Counted from the first letter of the stretch, positions 34,395 to 44,175 are shown. The stretch is DNA of 64,000 bases from Opitutus sp. ER46 (GCF_003054705.1 NZ_QAYX01000014.1:22808-86807); one strand, 5' to 3'. Made by a program: numbers and translations. Notes: generated by a model not told the origin, from the sequence alone.

Positions 34395-36245
34395 TCACTT
34401 GCCGGAGACGGGCGCTCCGGCCTGGCGCGCGTAGAACTCCTGCAACACGCCGAACGCCTGCTTGCGGGTGCCGTTCTCACCGATGAGGCCCTTGCGGTTC
34501 CAGCCGTCCTGCACGTGCGGCAGCAGCCGGCGCGGGGACCGGAAATCCGCCAGGATCCACGGCGTGCAGCCACGCCACTGCGGGATCTTTTCCAGCATCG
34601 CGAGCGTGCGGCGGTACAGATCCGCCTGATACTCCTCGCTGAACCGCGTCAGCATGTCGCCATGGAGGCCCTGCAGCGCGTCGGCGCCAAATTCGCTGAT
34701 GAAGACCGGCTTGTTGTATTTGATGCTCCAATGCACGCGATCGAGCTTCGCGGGCAGGCCGTCGTACCAGCCGATATACTGGTTGAACGCGAGGATATCG
34801 GTGTATTCGCCAAACGGATCGTCCACGACCTTCAGGTCGGGATCGGCCCTGGTGCGGTCGTTGTGCACCTCCATGGCGGCGGACACGAGGCGCGTGCCGT
34901 CGAGCCCGCGCGCGGTGTCGACGAGGGTCTTCAGGAAACGCGTGCGAGGCTCGCTCACGGGCGTTTCATTGGCCACGGACCAGACGATGACGCTGGCGCG
35001 GTTCTGGTCGCGGACGATCAGGTCGGTGAGCTGGGTGCGCGCGTTCTGCAACGTCTCCGGGTTCTCCCACTGGATGGTCCAGTAAACCGGCACCTCCTCC
35101 CAGGCGAGGAGCCCAAGCTCGTCGGCGGTGCGCGCCATGAACTCGTTGTGGGGATAGTGGGCCAGTCGGACGAAATTGCAGTTGAGCTCCTTGGCCCAGC
35201 CGAGCAGCAGGCGCGCATCCTCGCGCGAATAGGCGCGGCCACCGCGCATGGGATTCTCCTCGTGGATGCAGATGCCGCGCAGGAAGAGAGGCTGGCCGTT
35301 GAGGAAGAGGTCGGGCCCGCGCACCTCGATGGTGCGAAAACCAATGCGGTCCGTCGTCCGGTCCGTCTCCGCCGTCAGCGTGACCGGGTACAGGTGCGGG
35401 TGCTCCGGCGACCACAAGGCGAGGCCGGTCGCGGGCAGCGTGACCTGGCCAGCGCCCTTTGCGTCGGTCTGGATCTCCGCGGCGAACTGGTCGCCGATCG
35501 CGACGCGCACCTTCTGCTGGCGGCGCGGGCCGTCGAGCTGGACGCGCGCCTCGATCCGGTCGATGACGCCTTTCGGCAACTGGACGCGGAAATCGGCAAT
35601 GTAGGTCGCGGGCGTCTCCACGAGCAGGACGTCGCGGGTGAGACCGCCGTAGTTCCACCAGTCGGTGTTCACCGTCGGCACGGCCTCAAGGTAGCGGCGG
35701 TTGTCGACGCGGACGACGAGCGAGTTGCCGGTCGCCTGCACGAGGCCGGTGACCTCATAGGAGAAGGGCGTGAAGCCCCCGAGGTGGGTGCCGAGCTTGC
35801 GGCCGTTCAGGTAGACATCGGCGCGATAGTTGGCGGCGCCGAAGTACACGAACACGCGGGAGTCGGGCGTGGTGCGGGTGAAGTCGAACTTCCGGCGGTA
35901 CCAGACCGTGCCCTCGTAGTAGAGGTATGGGTCGGCCTGGGAATTCCAGTCCCCGGGGACGGTGAGCGTCGGGCTGGTGTCGAAGTTGTATTCGAGGAGC
36001 TGCGACTTGTCGGCCGGCTGCTGGTCGAGGAAGTAGCCGGAGGTGGGCTTGGCCGCGGCGTCGAGCGGCTGGCGGCGGTAGTCGTAGTAACCCGTTTCAT
36101 ACGGGTCGATGATCACGTGCCACTTGCCGTTCAGGCTGACGGACGGGCGCGCGTAGACGTTGGCGAGGGCGGGGTCGGCGCGGAGCAGCGGGGCGGCGCC
36201 AAGAAGGGCGAGGAACGCCAGGGGGCGAAGGGCGCGGAGCAGCAT
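34395..36245 (-). CDS. Secreted glycoside hydrolase family 2 (beta-glucuronidase-like)
   Basis: 616 residues with a signal peptide (about 1-23). GH2 architecture: sugar-binding jelly-roll (about 35-210, with YYEGTVWYRRKF and VYFGAANYRADVYLNGRKLG), Ig-like domain (about 212-310), and TIM barrel starting FLNGQPLFLRGICIHEENP. The acid/base Glu is in VWSVANET (Glu427) and the nucleophile Glu is in ISEFGADA (Glu518). Length and order match beta-glucuronidase / short beta-galactosidase types rather than the 1000-residue LacZ form. A periplasmic or external role in plant-polymer breakdown is inferred from the signal peptide and the other carbohydrate-active genes in the window. Confidence 0.88.
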   Translation of the reverse strand: MLLRALRPLAFLALLGAAPLLRADPALANVYARPSVSLNGKWHVIIDPYETGYYDYRRQPLDAAAKPTSGYFLDQQPADKSQLLEYNFDTSPTLTVPGDWNSQADPYLYYEGTVWYRRKFDFTRTTPDSRVFVYFGAANYRADVYLNGRKLGTHLGGFTPFSYEVTGLVQATGNSLVVRVDNRRYLEAVPTVNTDWWNYGGLTRDVLLVETPATYIADFRVQLPKGVIDRIEARVQLDGPRRQQKVRVAIGDQFAAEIQTDAKGAGQVTLPATGLALWSPEHPHLYPVTLTAETDRTTDRIGFRTIEVRGPDLFLNGQPLFLRGICIHEENPMRGGRAYSREDARLLLGWAKELNCNFVRLAHYPHNEFMARTADELGLLAWEEVPVYWTIQWENPETLQNARTQLTDLIVRDQNRASVIVWSVANETPVSEPRTRFLKTLVDTARGLDGTRLVSAAMEVHNDRTRADPDLKVVDDPFGEYTDILAFNQYIGWYDGLPAKLDRVHWSIKYNKPVFISEFGADALQGLHGDMLTRFSEEYQADLYRRTLAMLEKIPQWRGCTPWILADFRSPRRLLPHVQDGWNRKGLIGENGTRKQAFGVLQEFYARQAGAPVSGK

Positions 36246-36308
36246 GATCGCGCAATCTGGGCTGAAGCCGGAACGCGCGGAAGCGGAAAGATCAGGAAAG
36301 TATTCGCG

Positions 36309-39300
36309 TCAGCGGAAGTCGTGCGAGGCGAGCGTGGGGAGGTTCGCCTCGGGCAGTGGGGCGATGGCCTCGGCGCGGATGTGGATCACGCCGGACTCAT
36401 GCTGGAGCCGGCCGCTGATGCGCAGGGCGGGCTCCTGGGTGATGACGAGCCGGTTCTGCTCGAAGACTTGCGGCAGGACGACGGCGTTGGCGATGCCGGT
36501 TTCGTCCTCGAGGCTGATGAAGACGAAGCCCTTGGCGGTCCCCGGGCGCTGGCGGCAGATGACGGCACCCCCGATGGTGACGCGTTCACCGTCGCGACCG
36601 AGGAGCAGGTCGGAGGCACGCCACAGCTCCGGCAGTCGGGGACGGGCGAGCGCCATGGGATGGGTGCCTACGGTGAGCGACAGGCCGGCGAAATCGGCGT
36701 GCAGTCGTTCGGGCAACGACATCGGCGGGAGCGGCGAAGCCGCACCGGCCCCGCCGCCTGCGAACGAGGCATTTGCCCCGGCCGCGCCGGCCAACTCGGC
36801 GTCGGGCTCGTCGTCGACCGCGTACTTGAAGAGCGCCTCGTGTTCGGACCAGGCGGCCTCGACCTGCCACAAGGCGGCGCGGCGGTGGGGGGCAAAGGTG
36901 TTGAGGGCGCCGACAGCGGCGAGCGCGCGGCGCTCGGGCGGAGCGAAAGGCGAGCGCCGCAGAAAATCGCCGAGCGAGTGAAACGCACGTTCGCGGCGGG
37001 CGGCAAGCATGGCCTCGACGGAGGCGGCGCGGAGTCCCTTCACGTAGCGCAGCCCGAGCCGGATGGTGGCAGGGTCGTCCACGGTGCAGTTCCAGTCGGA
37101 GGCGGTGACGCAGACCGGCCGGATCTTTAGCCCGTGGCGGCGGGCGTCCTGCAGGATCGTGGCGGGCGCGTAGAAGCCCATGGGCTGGTTGTTGAGCAGG
37201 CTCGCGGTGAACTCGGCGGGATGGTGGAGCTTCAACCAGGTGCTGGCGTAGGCGAGCAGGGCGAAGCTGATGGCGTGGGACTCGGGGAAGCCGTAGGCGG
37301 CGAACGAGAGGGCGGACTCGCTGACCCGGCGGACGACGTTCTCGTTGTGGCCGGCCGCCCGCAGGGCGGCGCAGAGCTTGGCCAGCGCGCGATCGAGCCG
37401 TTCGGGGTGGCGCGTGAAGCCCATGGCGCGGCGAAGCTCCTCGGCTTCGCTGCCATTGAAGTGAGCGAGCTTCATCGAGAGCTCGAGCATCTGCTCCTGA
37501 AACAGAATGACGCCGCTGGTGCGCTTGAGGATGGGCTTCACGATCGCGGCGACGCTCGGATCGATCCAGTCCGGCTGTTCCTCGCGGCGGCGGCGGCGGA
37601 TGAGCGGATGGGCAAGGTTGCCGACGATCGGGCCGGGGCGGACGATCGCAACCTGCATGGCGACGTCGTAGAATGTCCGCGGCTGGAAGCGCGGCAGCGT
37701 GGCCATCTGGGCGCGGCTCTCGATCTGGAACACGCCGATGGTGTCGGCGGCGCGCATGGCCCGGTATACGGCGCGGTCGTTCTGCGGAATCTGATACAGC
37801 TCGAGCGGGTGTTCGCGCTGCGCGCACAGGGCAAAGGTGTCCTGGAGGACGGCCATCATGCCCAGCCCGAGAAAGTCGACCTTCACAATGCCGAGGTCCT
37901 CGCAGTCGTCCTTGTCCCACTGGCAGACGATGCGGCCGGGCATGGAGGCGTTTTCGAGGGGGACGACCGAGGACAACTGGCCCTGGCAGATGACCATGCC
38001 GCCGGAGTGCTGGCCGAGATGGCGCGGCAGCCCGTGGACCTTCCCATAGAGGGAGGCGAGGGCTTCGGCGCGCGGGTGCTGGGTGGCGATGCCGGCCAGG
38101 CCGAGCTGCTGCTTGAGCTCGAGGGTCTCCGGAAAATCGCCGTTGGCGTAGAGGCTGGAAAATCGGTCGAGGGCATCGTCGCCGAAGCCGAGGACCTTGC
38201 CGAGTTCGCGGATGGTGCTGCGGCCACGGTAGGTGATGACGTTGGCGGTCATCGAGGCGCCGCGCGGGGCATAGCGCTGGTAGATCTCCTGGATCACGCG
38301 CTCGCGCAGGTCGCCGCTCGGGAGGTCGAGATCGATGTCGGGCCACGAAGGATGGCCGTCGGCGCCGACGCGCCCCTCGCTGAGGAAGCGCTCGAAGAGG
38401 AGGCGGCACTTGATGGGATCGACGGCGGTGACGCGCAGCGCGTAGCAGACGAGGCTGTTGGCGGCGCTGCCCCGGCCCTGGACGAGGATGTGCTGCTCGC
38501 GGCAGAACCGGCAGATATCCCAGACGATGAGAAAGTAGCCGCTGAACCCGAGCTTGGTGATGAGCGCGAGTTCCTTCTCGAGCTGGCGGCGGATGCGCGG
38601 CGTGATCCGGCTGTAGCGCTCGCGGCAGCCGGCGTAGGCGCATTCGCGGAGGAAGCTCGGCATGGTGTGGCCGGGTGGCACGGGGTATTCAGGAAACCGG
38701 TACCCGAGATCGCGGAGGCTGAAGGTGACGCGCTCGGCGAGCCGGCTGGTGTTGGCGAGCGCCTCCGGCAGGTCGGGGAAGAGCGCCGCCATCTCCGCGG
38801 CGGATTTCACCTGTCGGTTGTCGTTGCGCGAAAGCCGGCAGCCGGCGGCGTCGAGGGTGGTGTGGTGGCGCAGGCAGGTGAAGACGTCGGCGACCGGGCG
38901 GGCCGAGCGCGTGGCGTAGGTCACGCCGCCGGTGGCGAGCAAGGGCAGCCGCCGGGCGGCGGCGAGGTCGCGCAGGAAACGCAGCTCGCGTTCCTCGCCC
39001 CGCACCCGGTGCCGCTGTACTTCCAGGAACAGCCGGTCGGGCCCGAAGATCGTGAGGAGCGGGTCGAGGGCAGCGGAGGCGGCGGCGGCGCCCTGCGTGC
39101 GCCACGCGCGGCGGACGGGGCCCTCCTCGTCGCCAGTGAGGGCGATCAGGCCGTCGGAGAAACGTGCGAGTTCATCCCACGTGGCGAAGCAAGGCCGTTT
39201 CCGTTCGGCAGGGGTGGGGCCGCTGTCGGGCGTGGGCGCGTGGCCCGGGCGCGGCGTGAGCTTGGCCTCGGTGATGAGCTGGCAGAGGTTCTGATAACCG

Positions 39301-39548
39301 CGCGGGGTGGCGGCGAGGAGCGGGACGACGGCGCCGTCGAGCAAGGTGATCTCGGCGCCGACGAGCGCGCGCAGGCCGTTTTCCCGGGCGGGGCCAAAGA
39401 GGCGGGGCGCGCCGTAGACGCCGTCGCGGTCGAGGAGCGCGAGGGCGGGGAGCTGCTGCGCCGCGGCGGCCTTCGCGAGGTCCTCGGGATTCGAGGCGCC
39501 GCGAAGGAAGCTGAAGGCGCTGCGGGCATGCAGTTCGACGTACGACAT
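36309..39548 (-). CDS. dnaE2: Error-prone DNA polymerase III alpha subunit (DnaE2)
   Basis: 1079 residues, the usual DnaE2 length. The PHP domain starts YVELHARSAFSFLRGASNPEDL. The palm has the catalytic Asp pair in PDIDLDLPS, preceded by the VQGRGSAANSLVCYAL motif and followed by TYRGRSTIRELGKVLGF. Later motifs are QWDKDDCEDLGIVKVDFLGLGMM and LILKRTSGVILFQEQML-like sequence, then a helix-hairpin-helix and an OB fold (KGFVFISLEDETGIANAVVLPQVF). DnaE2 performs SOS-induced mutagenic lesion bypass, normally with ImuA and ImuB; neither is in this window. A perfect inverted repeat 15-44 bp upstream of the start fits LexA control. Confidence 0.95.
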   Translation of the reverse strand: MSYVELHARSAFSFLRGASNPEDLAKAAAAQQLPALALLDRDGVYGAPRLFGPARENGLRALVGAEITLLDGAVVPLLAATPRGYQNLCQLITEAKLTPRPGHAPTPDSGPTPAERKRPCFATWDELARFSDGLIALTGDEEGPVRRAWRTQGAAAASAALDPLLTIFGPDRLFLEVQRHRVRGEERELRFLRDLAAARRLPLLATGGVTYATRSARPVADVFTCLRHHTTLDAAGCRLSRNDNRQVKSAAEMAALFPDLPEALANTSRLAERVTFSLRDLGYRFPEYPVPPGHTMPSFLRECAYAGCRERYSRITPRIRRQLEKELALITKLGFSGYFLIVWDICRFCREQHILVQGRGSAANSLVCYALRVTAVDPIKCRLLFERFLSEGRVGADGHPSWPDIDLDLPSGDLRERVIQEIYQRYAPRGASMTANVITYRGRSTIRELGKVLGFGDDALDRFSSLYANGDFPETLELKQQLGLAGIATQHPRAEALASLYGKVHGLPRHLGQHSGGMVICQGQLSSVVPLENASMPGRIVCQWDKDDCEDLGIVKVDFLGLGMMAVLQDTFALCAQREHPLELYQIPQNDRAVYRAMRAADTIGVFQIESRAQMATLPRFQPRTFYDVAMQVAIVRPGPIVGNLAHPLIRRRRREEQPDWIDPSVAAIVKPILKRTSGVILFQEQMLELSMKLAHFNGSEAEELRRAMGFTRHPERLDRALAKLCAALRAAGHNENVVRRVSESALSFAAYGFPESHAISFALLAYASTWLKLHHPAEFTASLLNNQPMGFYAPATILQDARRHGLKIRPVCVTASDWNCTVDDPATIRLGLRYVKGLRAASVEAMLAARRERAFHSLGDFLRRSPFAPPERRALAAVGALNTFAPHRRAALWQVEAAWSEHEALFKYAVDDEPDAELAGAAGANASFAGGGAGAASPLPPMSLPERLHADFAGLSLTVGTHPMALARPRLPELWRASDLLLGRDGERVTIGGAVICRQRPGTAKGFVFISLEDETGIANAVVLPQVFEQNRLVITQEPALRISGRLQHESGVIHIRAEAIAPLPEANLPTLASHDFR

Positions 39549-39562
39549 GGGCGGCCGCCATG

Positions 39563-39592
39563 GGGCGACGTGTACAGGTGTACACGTCGCCC
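39563..39592. promoter_or_regulatory. Palindromic operator upstream of dnaE2 (LexA-type candidate)
   Basis: A perfect 14-bp inverted repeat, GGGCGACGTGTACA then GG then its complement. The centre reads TGTAC-AGGT-GTACA. This has the same 5-N4-5 geometry as the verrucomicrobial LexA motif I recall (TGTTC-N4-GAACA), with one base changed per half-site. It lies directly ahead of an SOS-type gene. Confidence 0.7.
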
Positions 39593-39753
39593 GGCTCAGG
39601 GCAACCCGCCGTTTAAAACCGGGGGCGGCGAGGGAAGGAAACCTGTAATTTAATCACCCATTGCCCAAGCACTTGTCGGAATAGTATCCGGACAAATTCC
39701 GTGTCGGCGCGGGTGGCTGGCGGCCCGGGAAGGCCGATGCCGGAAACAAGAAA

Positions 39754-39773
39754 GGCCGGGAATTACCCCGGCC
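39754..39773 (-). terminator. Intrinsic terminator of the subtilase gene
   Basis: A GGCCGGG / CCCGGCC 7-bp stem with a 6-nt loop and an A-rich flank at 39744-39753, which is T-rich on the minus strand. It lies 45 bp beyond the protease stop codon. Confidence 0.7.
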
Positions 39774-39817
39774 CTCTTGGCTGGCGTTGGCCGCCAGGAT
39801 GCAACTCAGGCCGCGCG

Positions 39818-42800
39818 TTACGGGGCCTCGTAGACTTCGACCAGGGCCACGCCGGTGGCGTTCTCTTTGGCGCTGCGGACCACGGCGGTGTAGCCGCCGG
39901 CGGGGAGCGTCAGAAGCAACGCGGCGTCTTTCGATCCCGCCAGCAGATTGAAGGCCCATACGTTCCTGGTGACGCTGATGAGTTCATTGTTGGTGCCATC
40001 CCAGTTGTCGCACGTGATGAACGGCGCATTCTCACCCGCGCGATAGACATCCAGAATCGGGTCCTCAAGGACCCCCGGGACGCTGAGGTCCGCCAGGCGC
40101 GGGCCGATCGCGCGGATAAGCACGCGTTTCGGCGTGCTGCCGCTGATATAGAAGCCGGCGGTGAGGATGCCGGCGGCGCCGCCCACATCCGCCCGGGCCG
40201 AGATGTTCACGATGCGCGGGGTGGCAGACGTGAAGGTGGTGCTGGTGTCGTACATTTCGACCAGGGCGGCGCCGGAGCTGTTGGCGGCGTTGCCGGTCAC
40301 CTGAACGGTGTAGCGCTCGGGGGCCAGGGACTGGAGCACGGCTGCGTCGAGGCTGGTCGTGGAGAAGAACGGGAAGGCATACACGGCGGTACCGGCGCGA
40401 ACGATCTCGGGGTTCCCTGCCCAGCCGGCGTTATACCCAATGGTGTTGGCTGCCGCGTCGAGCACGCGGAGGACGGGGTCGGGCAGACTGCCGGGAACGC
40501 CCAAGACCTTCTCCAGGGAGGGGCCGCTGGCACGCATCAGGAGCGGAAGCTTGCTCCCGGCGGCGCCTCCGCCGATCACGACACCCGCGGTGAGCGGGGC
40601 GGCGGCCGAGCCGGAGCGCGAAAGAATGGAGACATTCGCGATCCGGGGCGTGACGTCGGCTTGGGGGAGCGAGAGCGGCAGTTCGGCGCTGGTTACGGTG
40701 CCCTGGGACCCGGTGACGCGGACGGTGTATTTGCCGACGTCGCCGGCGGTGATCGATGCGATCACGTAGCGGGCCGAGGTGGCGCCGGTGATGGCCTGGC
40801 CGTCCTTGTACCACTGGAACGTGAGCGGACCGTCGCCGGTGGCGGCAGCGCGCAGGGTCGTGGTGTTGCCCAGCGCGGCATAGATGGATGCCGGATACAC
40901 ACTGGCGGTCAGCGTGGTGGCCTGGGCGCGGCCGGTGCGGCTGGCGTTCTGCCGGGCTTGCGGCCAGGAACCGCCGGCGGCGGAGGCGCCGATGTCGAAG
41001 GCGTACAGCTTGAAATCGTAGCTGCCGACGTAGAGGGAGGTGCCGGCGATCAGCGGGCTGGACCGGATCCGGGATCCGGTGGCCCAGATGCGGCGCAGAG
41101 CGCCATTGGCGGTGATGGCGTAGAGTTTGCCGTCGTACGCGCCCACGTAGATCACGCCGTTGGCATCGATCGCCGGGGTGCAGGCGAGGATGGAGTCGGC
41201 GCACTGGTACGCCCAGACGGGCACGCCGCTGGCGGCGTTGACGGCTTCGAGGCGGCCCTCGGAGGTGGCGATGTACACGGTCTTCCCGTCGGCGCTGAGC
41301 ACGGGAGAGCTGCTGAGGCTGTTGGTCGCGGTCGCCGCGATGTGGCTCCAGCGGAGGGTGCCGGCGGAGGTGAGGGACAGGAGCGTGGCGTTCGAGTACG
41401 TCGCAAAGTAGATGTTGCCCTGGGCGTCGATGGCCGGCGTGGAGAACGTGTCGGCGTCGAGGGCGTACTTCCATTTCTGCGTGCCATCGGCATTGATGGC
41501 GTAGAGCGCGCGGTTGACGTCGGAACCCTGGTAGATCGTGCCGTCGGCGGCGATCACGGGGCTGGCGAAGGTGGTCGTGCCGGTGGCGAACGTCCACTTG
41601 CTGGTGCCGTCGGTGGGTTTGAGGGCGTGGAGGTTACCATCAAATACCTGGACGTAGAGCGTGCCATCGGCCGCGATGGCGATGCCGCCGGTGGGCGTGC
41701 TGGCGAAGGAGCGCTTCCACTTGAGGGTCCCGGTGGGCGTCAGGGCGAGCACCTCGTTGTCGAGGGTGGACTGATAGATGGTGCCATCGGCGCCGATCGC
41801 GGGCGGAGCGATGCTCATGCCGGAGGTGGTGGCGTAACTCCACTTCAGGGTGCCGTCAGGGTTGAGGGCGACGAGCCGGCTGTCGGCCAATCCGCAACCC
41901 ACATAGAGCGTGCCATCGGGGGCGATGGCCGGGCTGGTCGTGACGATGCCGCTGTTCGTGACGAACTGCCAATCGGAGTCGACGAGCGAAAGGACGGCGG
42001 TGCCCAGGTAGGTGCCGCGCGACTGGACTTTCAGGTAGTAGGTGGTGCCGGAGACGGCTTGGAACGTGCACAGGCTGTCTGTGTTGATGTAGCTGCTGTC
42101 GGCGCTGTCGTCGTTGGCCGTCACGAGCGTCAACTGGTCGATCGCCGAGCCCGTGTAGATCGCGAGCATGGGATCGAAATCGAACGAGTAGACGGAAACC
42201 TGGAAGCGGCCCGATTGGGGAGCGGTCCACTTGTACCAGACGGAGCCGAGCCCGGCCCGATCGAGGATCTTGGGCTCGTTGGCCTGCAGGGAGGCGGTGC
42301 TGTTGTCGAGGGTGACTTGGGCGCTGACACCCCCGAGCGGGGCGGCGTTCTCGAAATCGTCGTTGGCAACGACCTTGGCGAAGTTGAGTTGGGTGTAGCC
42401 GGCGGCGCCGCGAGCGAGACTGGCGACGAAGTAACAGGTGGTGCCGGCGTTGACGGTGAAGCTGACGGAACTGGTCTTGCTGGTGCCGTCGTCGTCGTTG
42501 GAGGCGATGCGGGTGAGCGTGGACGAGGCAGGCGTGCCGGTGGTGATCGTGCCGGTGTACACATCGAGGCCGGTGTCCACCGCGCTCCCAACGGTGTTGA
42601 GGATGTATTTGCCGGTGGCGGGGGCGGTCCAGCGCCACCAGAGCGGTCGCGAACCGATGTGCGTGGGCTCGCCGGTGGGGGTGGGGATGGTTGTGGCGGA
42701 GGTGGCGCTGCTGGCGCGCAGCGAGAAGGTGGTGCCGGTCACGGTGGCGGCATGGTCGGCGTTGAGGTTGAACGGCAGCGGATCGGCCATGAGGGCGCCG

Positions 42801-44056
42801 TAGAGATCGAGGCGGGCGCCGGTGAGGGCGTAGTCGCGAAGCTCGGCGACGCGTTCGGCGCCGCGCAGCAGGCGGTTGATGATGTCGCGGTAGCTGTCGT
42901 TCGGATACTGTTCGCGCAGCAGGGCGATGGTGCCGGTGACGAAAGGCGTGGCCATCGAGGTGCCACCGGCGGTGGCCATGCCGGTGGAGCTGTTGTTGTA
43001 AGTCGACCGGATGGAGGTGCCGGGGGCAAAGAGATCGACGCGCGCGCCGTAGCAGGAACTCGAGGCCCGGAGGTCGGAGGCGTCGGAGTTTCCGACGGCG
43101 ACGATGTTGTCGAGAAGGTAATTGGACGGGTAGTGGGGGGCGACCTCGTTGTCCGTGCCGGTGTTGCCGGCGGAGCAGACGACGATGACGCCGGCGTCGC
43201 GGGCCGCCTTCAGGGCGGTGTAGAACGCGCTGGAGTAGCTCGTCCCGCCGAAGCTGCAGTTGATGACCTTGGCGCCGTGGGCGATGGCGTAGTTCAGGCA
43301 GGCGATGGAGTCGCTGGTGTACGCGTTGCCCTCATCGTTCATGTTTCTGAGCACCATGAGCTGCGCGCGCCACGCGACGCCGCTGACGTTGAGGCCATTG
43401 TTGCCGCGCGCGCAGATGATGCCGGCGACGTGCGAGCCGTGGCCGGTTTGATCGTTCAGGTCGACGCCGCGCACGCCCTCCATCGAGCTCATGCCGTTGA
43501 TATCACCAAAGGTCGGCGCCGGGTTCTGCCAGAGGTTGGGCGTGAGGTCGAGGTGGTCGGTGCGGATGCCGCTGTCGATGAGTCCGACGATGACGTTGGG
43601 GGCATCGTGGATCACGTCCCACCCCAGGGTGGCGTTGATGTCGCGGCCAGGAATGGAGCCCGTGAGCTGGCCGGTGTTGCTGAGGCCCCACTGGGTGTAG
43701 AAGTAGGTGTCGTTCGGCACCGTGGCGTCCGCCTGCATCACGTAGTCGGGCTCGACGTACTCATAGCGGCCGGTCGCCTTCAGGCGGGCGATGGCGTCGG
43801 GGACGGATTCACCCTTGGCGACGCGGAGCACGCGCAGGTCGCCGAGGCTGCTGAAACGCTGGCGGATCTCGAGACCCTCGTCCCGCTCTGCCCGGTCAGC
43901 CTGGCTAAGGGCGTCGGCGCGGGGCTTGGCCAGGATGTTCCGGTCGTGATGAAGGGCGCGGCTCGCCGACCGCAAGCCGCCATCGGTTGCGGCGGCGTTT
44001 GCGAACGCCGCGAGCGAACAGAGAACAATCAGGACAGCAGTGAGCTGGCGTAGCAT
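39818..44056 (-). CDS. Large secreted subtilisin-family (S8) protease with beta-propeller and Ig-like domains
   Basis: 1412 residues from ATG 44056 with a signal peptide (1-22). A propeptide-like region (about 40-110, ending YEYVEPDYVMQ) precedes the S8 catalytic domain: Asp161 (GLIDSGI), His206 (GHGSHVAG), oxyanion Asn298 (SAGNTG) and Ser367 (GGTSMATP). Two PPC-like beta domains follow (about 440-700). Next is a repeat region of 'APDGTLYVG...LVALNPDGTLKW' blades typical of a PQQ-like beta-propeller (about 700-1050). An Ig-like domain (LTFQWYKDGQAITGATSARYVI) and two related beta repeats with 'LLMRASGPSLEKVLGVPG' and 'VLIRAIGPRLADLSVPG' end the chain. All catalytic residues are present. Extracellular or surface location inferred. 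Confidence 0.88.
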   Translation of the reverse strand: MLRQLTAVLIVLCSLAAFANAAATDGGLRSASRALHHDRNILAKPRADALSQADRAERDEGLEIRQRFSSLGDLRVLRVAKGESVPDAIARLKATGRYEYVEPDYVMQADATVPNDTYFYTQWGLSNTGQLTGSIPGRDINATLGWDVIHDAPNVIVGLIDSGIRTDHLDLTPNLWQNPAPTFGDINGMSSMEGVRGVDLNDQTGHGSHVAGIICARGNNGLNVSGVAWRAQLMVLRNMNDEGNAYTSDSIACLNYAIAHGAKVINCSFGGTSYSSAFYTALKAARDAGVIVVCSAGNTGTDNEVAPHYPSNYLLDNIVAVGNSDASDLRASSSCYGARVDLFAPGTSIRSTYNNSSTGMATAGGTSMATPFVTGTIALLREQYPNDSYRDIINRLLRGAERVAELRDYALTGARLDLYGALMADPLPFNLNADHAATVTGTTFSLRASSATSATTIPTPTGEPTHIGSRPLWWRWTAPATGKYILNTVGSAVDTGLDVYTGTITTGTPASSTLTRIASNDDDGTSKTSSVSFTVNAGTTCYFVASLARGAAGYTQLNFAKVVANDDFENAAPLGGVSAQVTLDNSTASLQANEPKILDRAGLGSVWYKWTAPQSGRFQVSVYSFDFDPMLAIYTGSAIDQLTLVTANDDSADSSYINTDSLCTFQAVSGTTYYLKVQSRGTYLGTAVLSLVDSDWQFVTNSGIVTTSPAIAPDGTLYVGCGLADSRLVALNPDGTLKWSYATTSGMSIAPPAIGADGTIYQSTLDNEVLALTPTGTLKWKRSFASTPTGGIAIAADGTLYVQVFDGNLHALKPTDGTSKWTFATGTTTFASPVIAADGTIYQGSDVNRALYAINADGTQKWKYALDADTFSTPAIDAQGNIYFATYSNATLLSLTSAGTLRWSHIAATATNSLSSSPVLSADGKTVYIATSEGRLEAVNAASGVPVWAYQCADSILACTPAIDANGVIYVGAYDGKLYAITANGALRRIWATGSRIRSSPLIAGTSLYVGSYDFKLYAFDIGASAAGGSWPQARQNASRTGRAQATTLTASVYPASIYAALGNTTTLRAAATGDGPLTFQWYKDGQAITGATSARYVIASITAGDVGKYTVRVTGSQGTVTSAELPLSLPQADVTPRIANVSILSRSGSAAAPLTAGVVIGGGAAGSKLPLLMRASGPSLEKVLGVPGSLPDPVLRVLDAAANTIGYNAGWAGNPEIVRAGTAVYAFPFFSTTSLDAAVLQSLAPERYTVQVTGNAANSSGAALVEMYDTSTTFTSATPRIVNISARADVGGAAGILTAGFYISGSTPKRVLIRAIGPRLADLSVPGVLEDPILDVYRAGENAPFITCDNWDGTNNELISVTRNVWAFNLLAGSKDAALLLTLPAGGYTAVVRSAKENATGVALVEVYEAP

Positions 44057-44175
44057 GGTGCGTGAAATTGGCGTTGACGCTGCGCCGTCGTCGAAGGCGA
44101 GGCGAGTCACGGAAGTGACAGAATGTTAGTAAAAGTCAGACGGCTCGGCTCGGCGCGGCTGCGCCGCGCCGAAGT

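Noticed and set aside
34515..39653. Long plus-strand open frames opposite the GH2 and dnaE2 genes
   Set aside because: Compositional artefacts of high G+C codon bias; no recognisable domain, and both minus-strand genes are certain.
39701..44053. A very long plus-strand open frame opposite the subtilase gene
   Set aside because: Gly/Ala/Asp-rich antisense reading of a high-G+C gene. The minus-strand frame has a signal peptide, catalytic triad and known domains.
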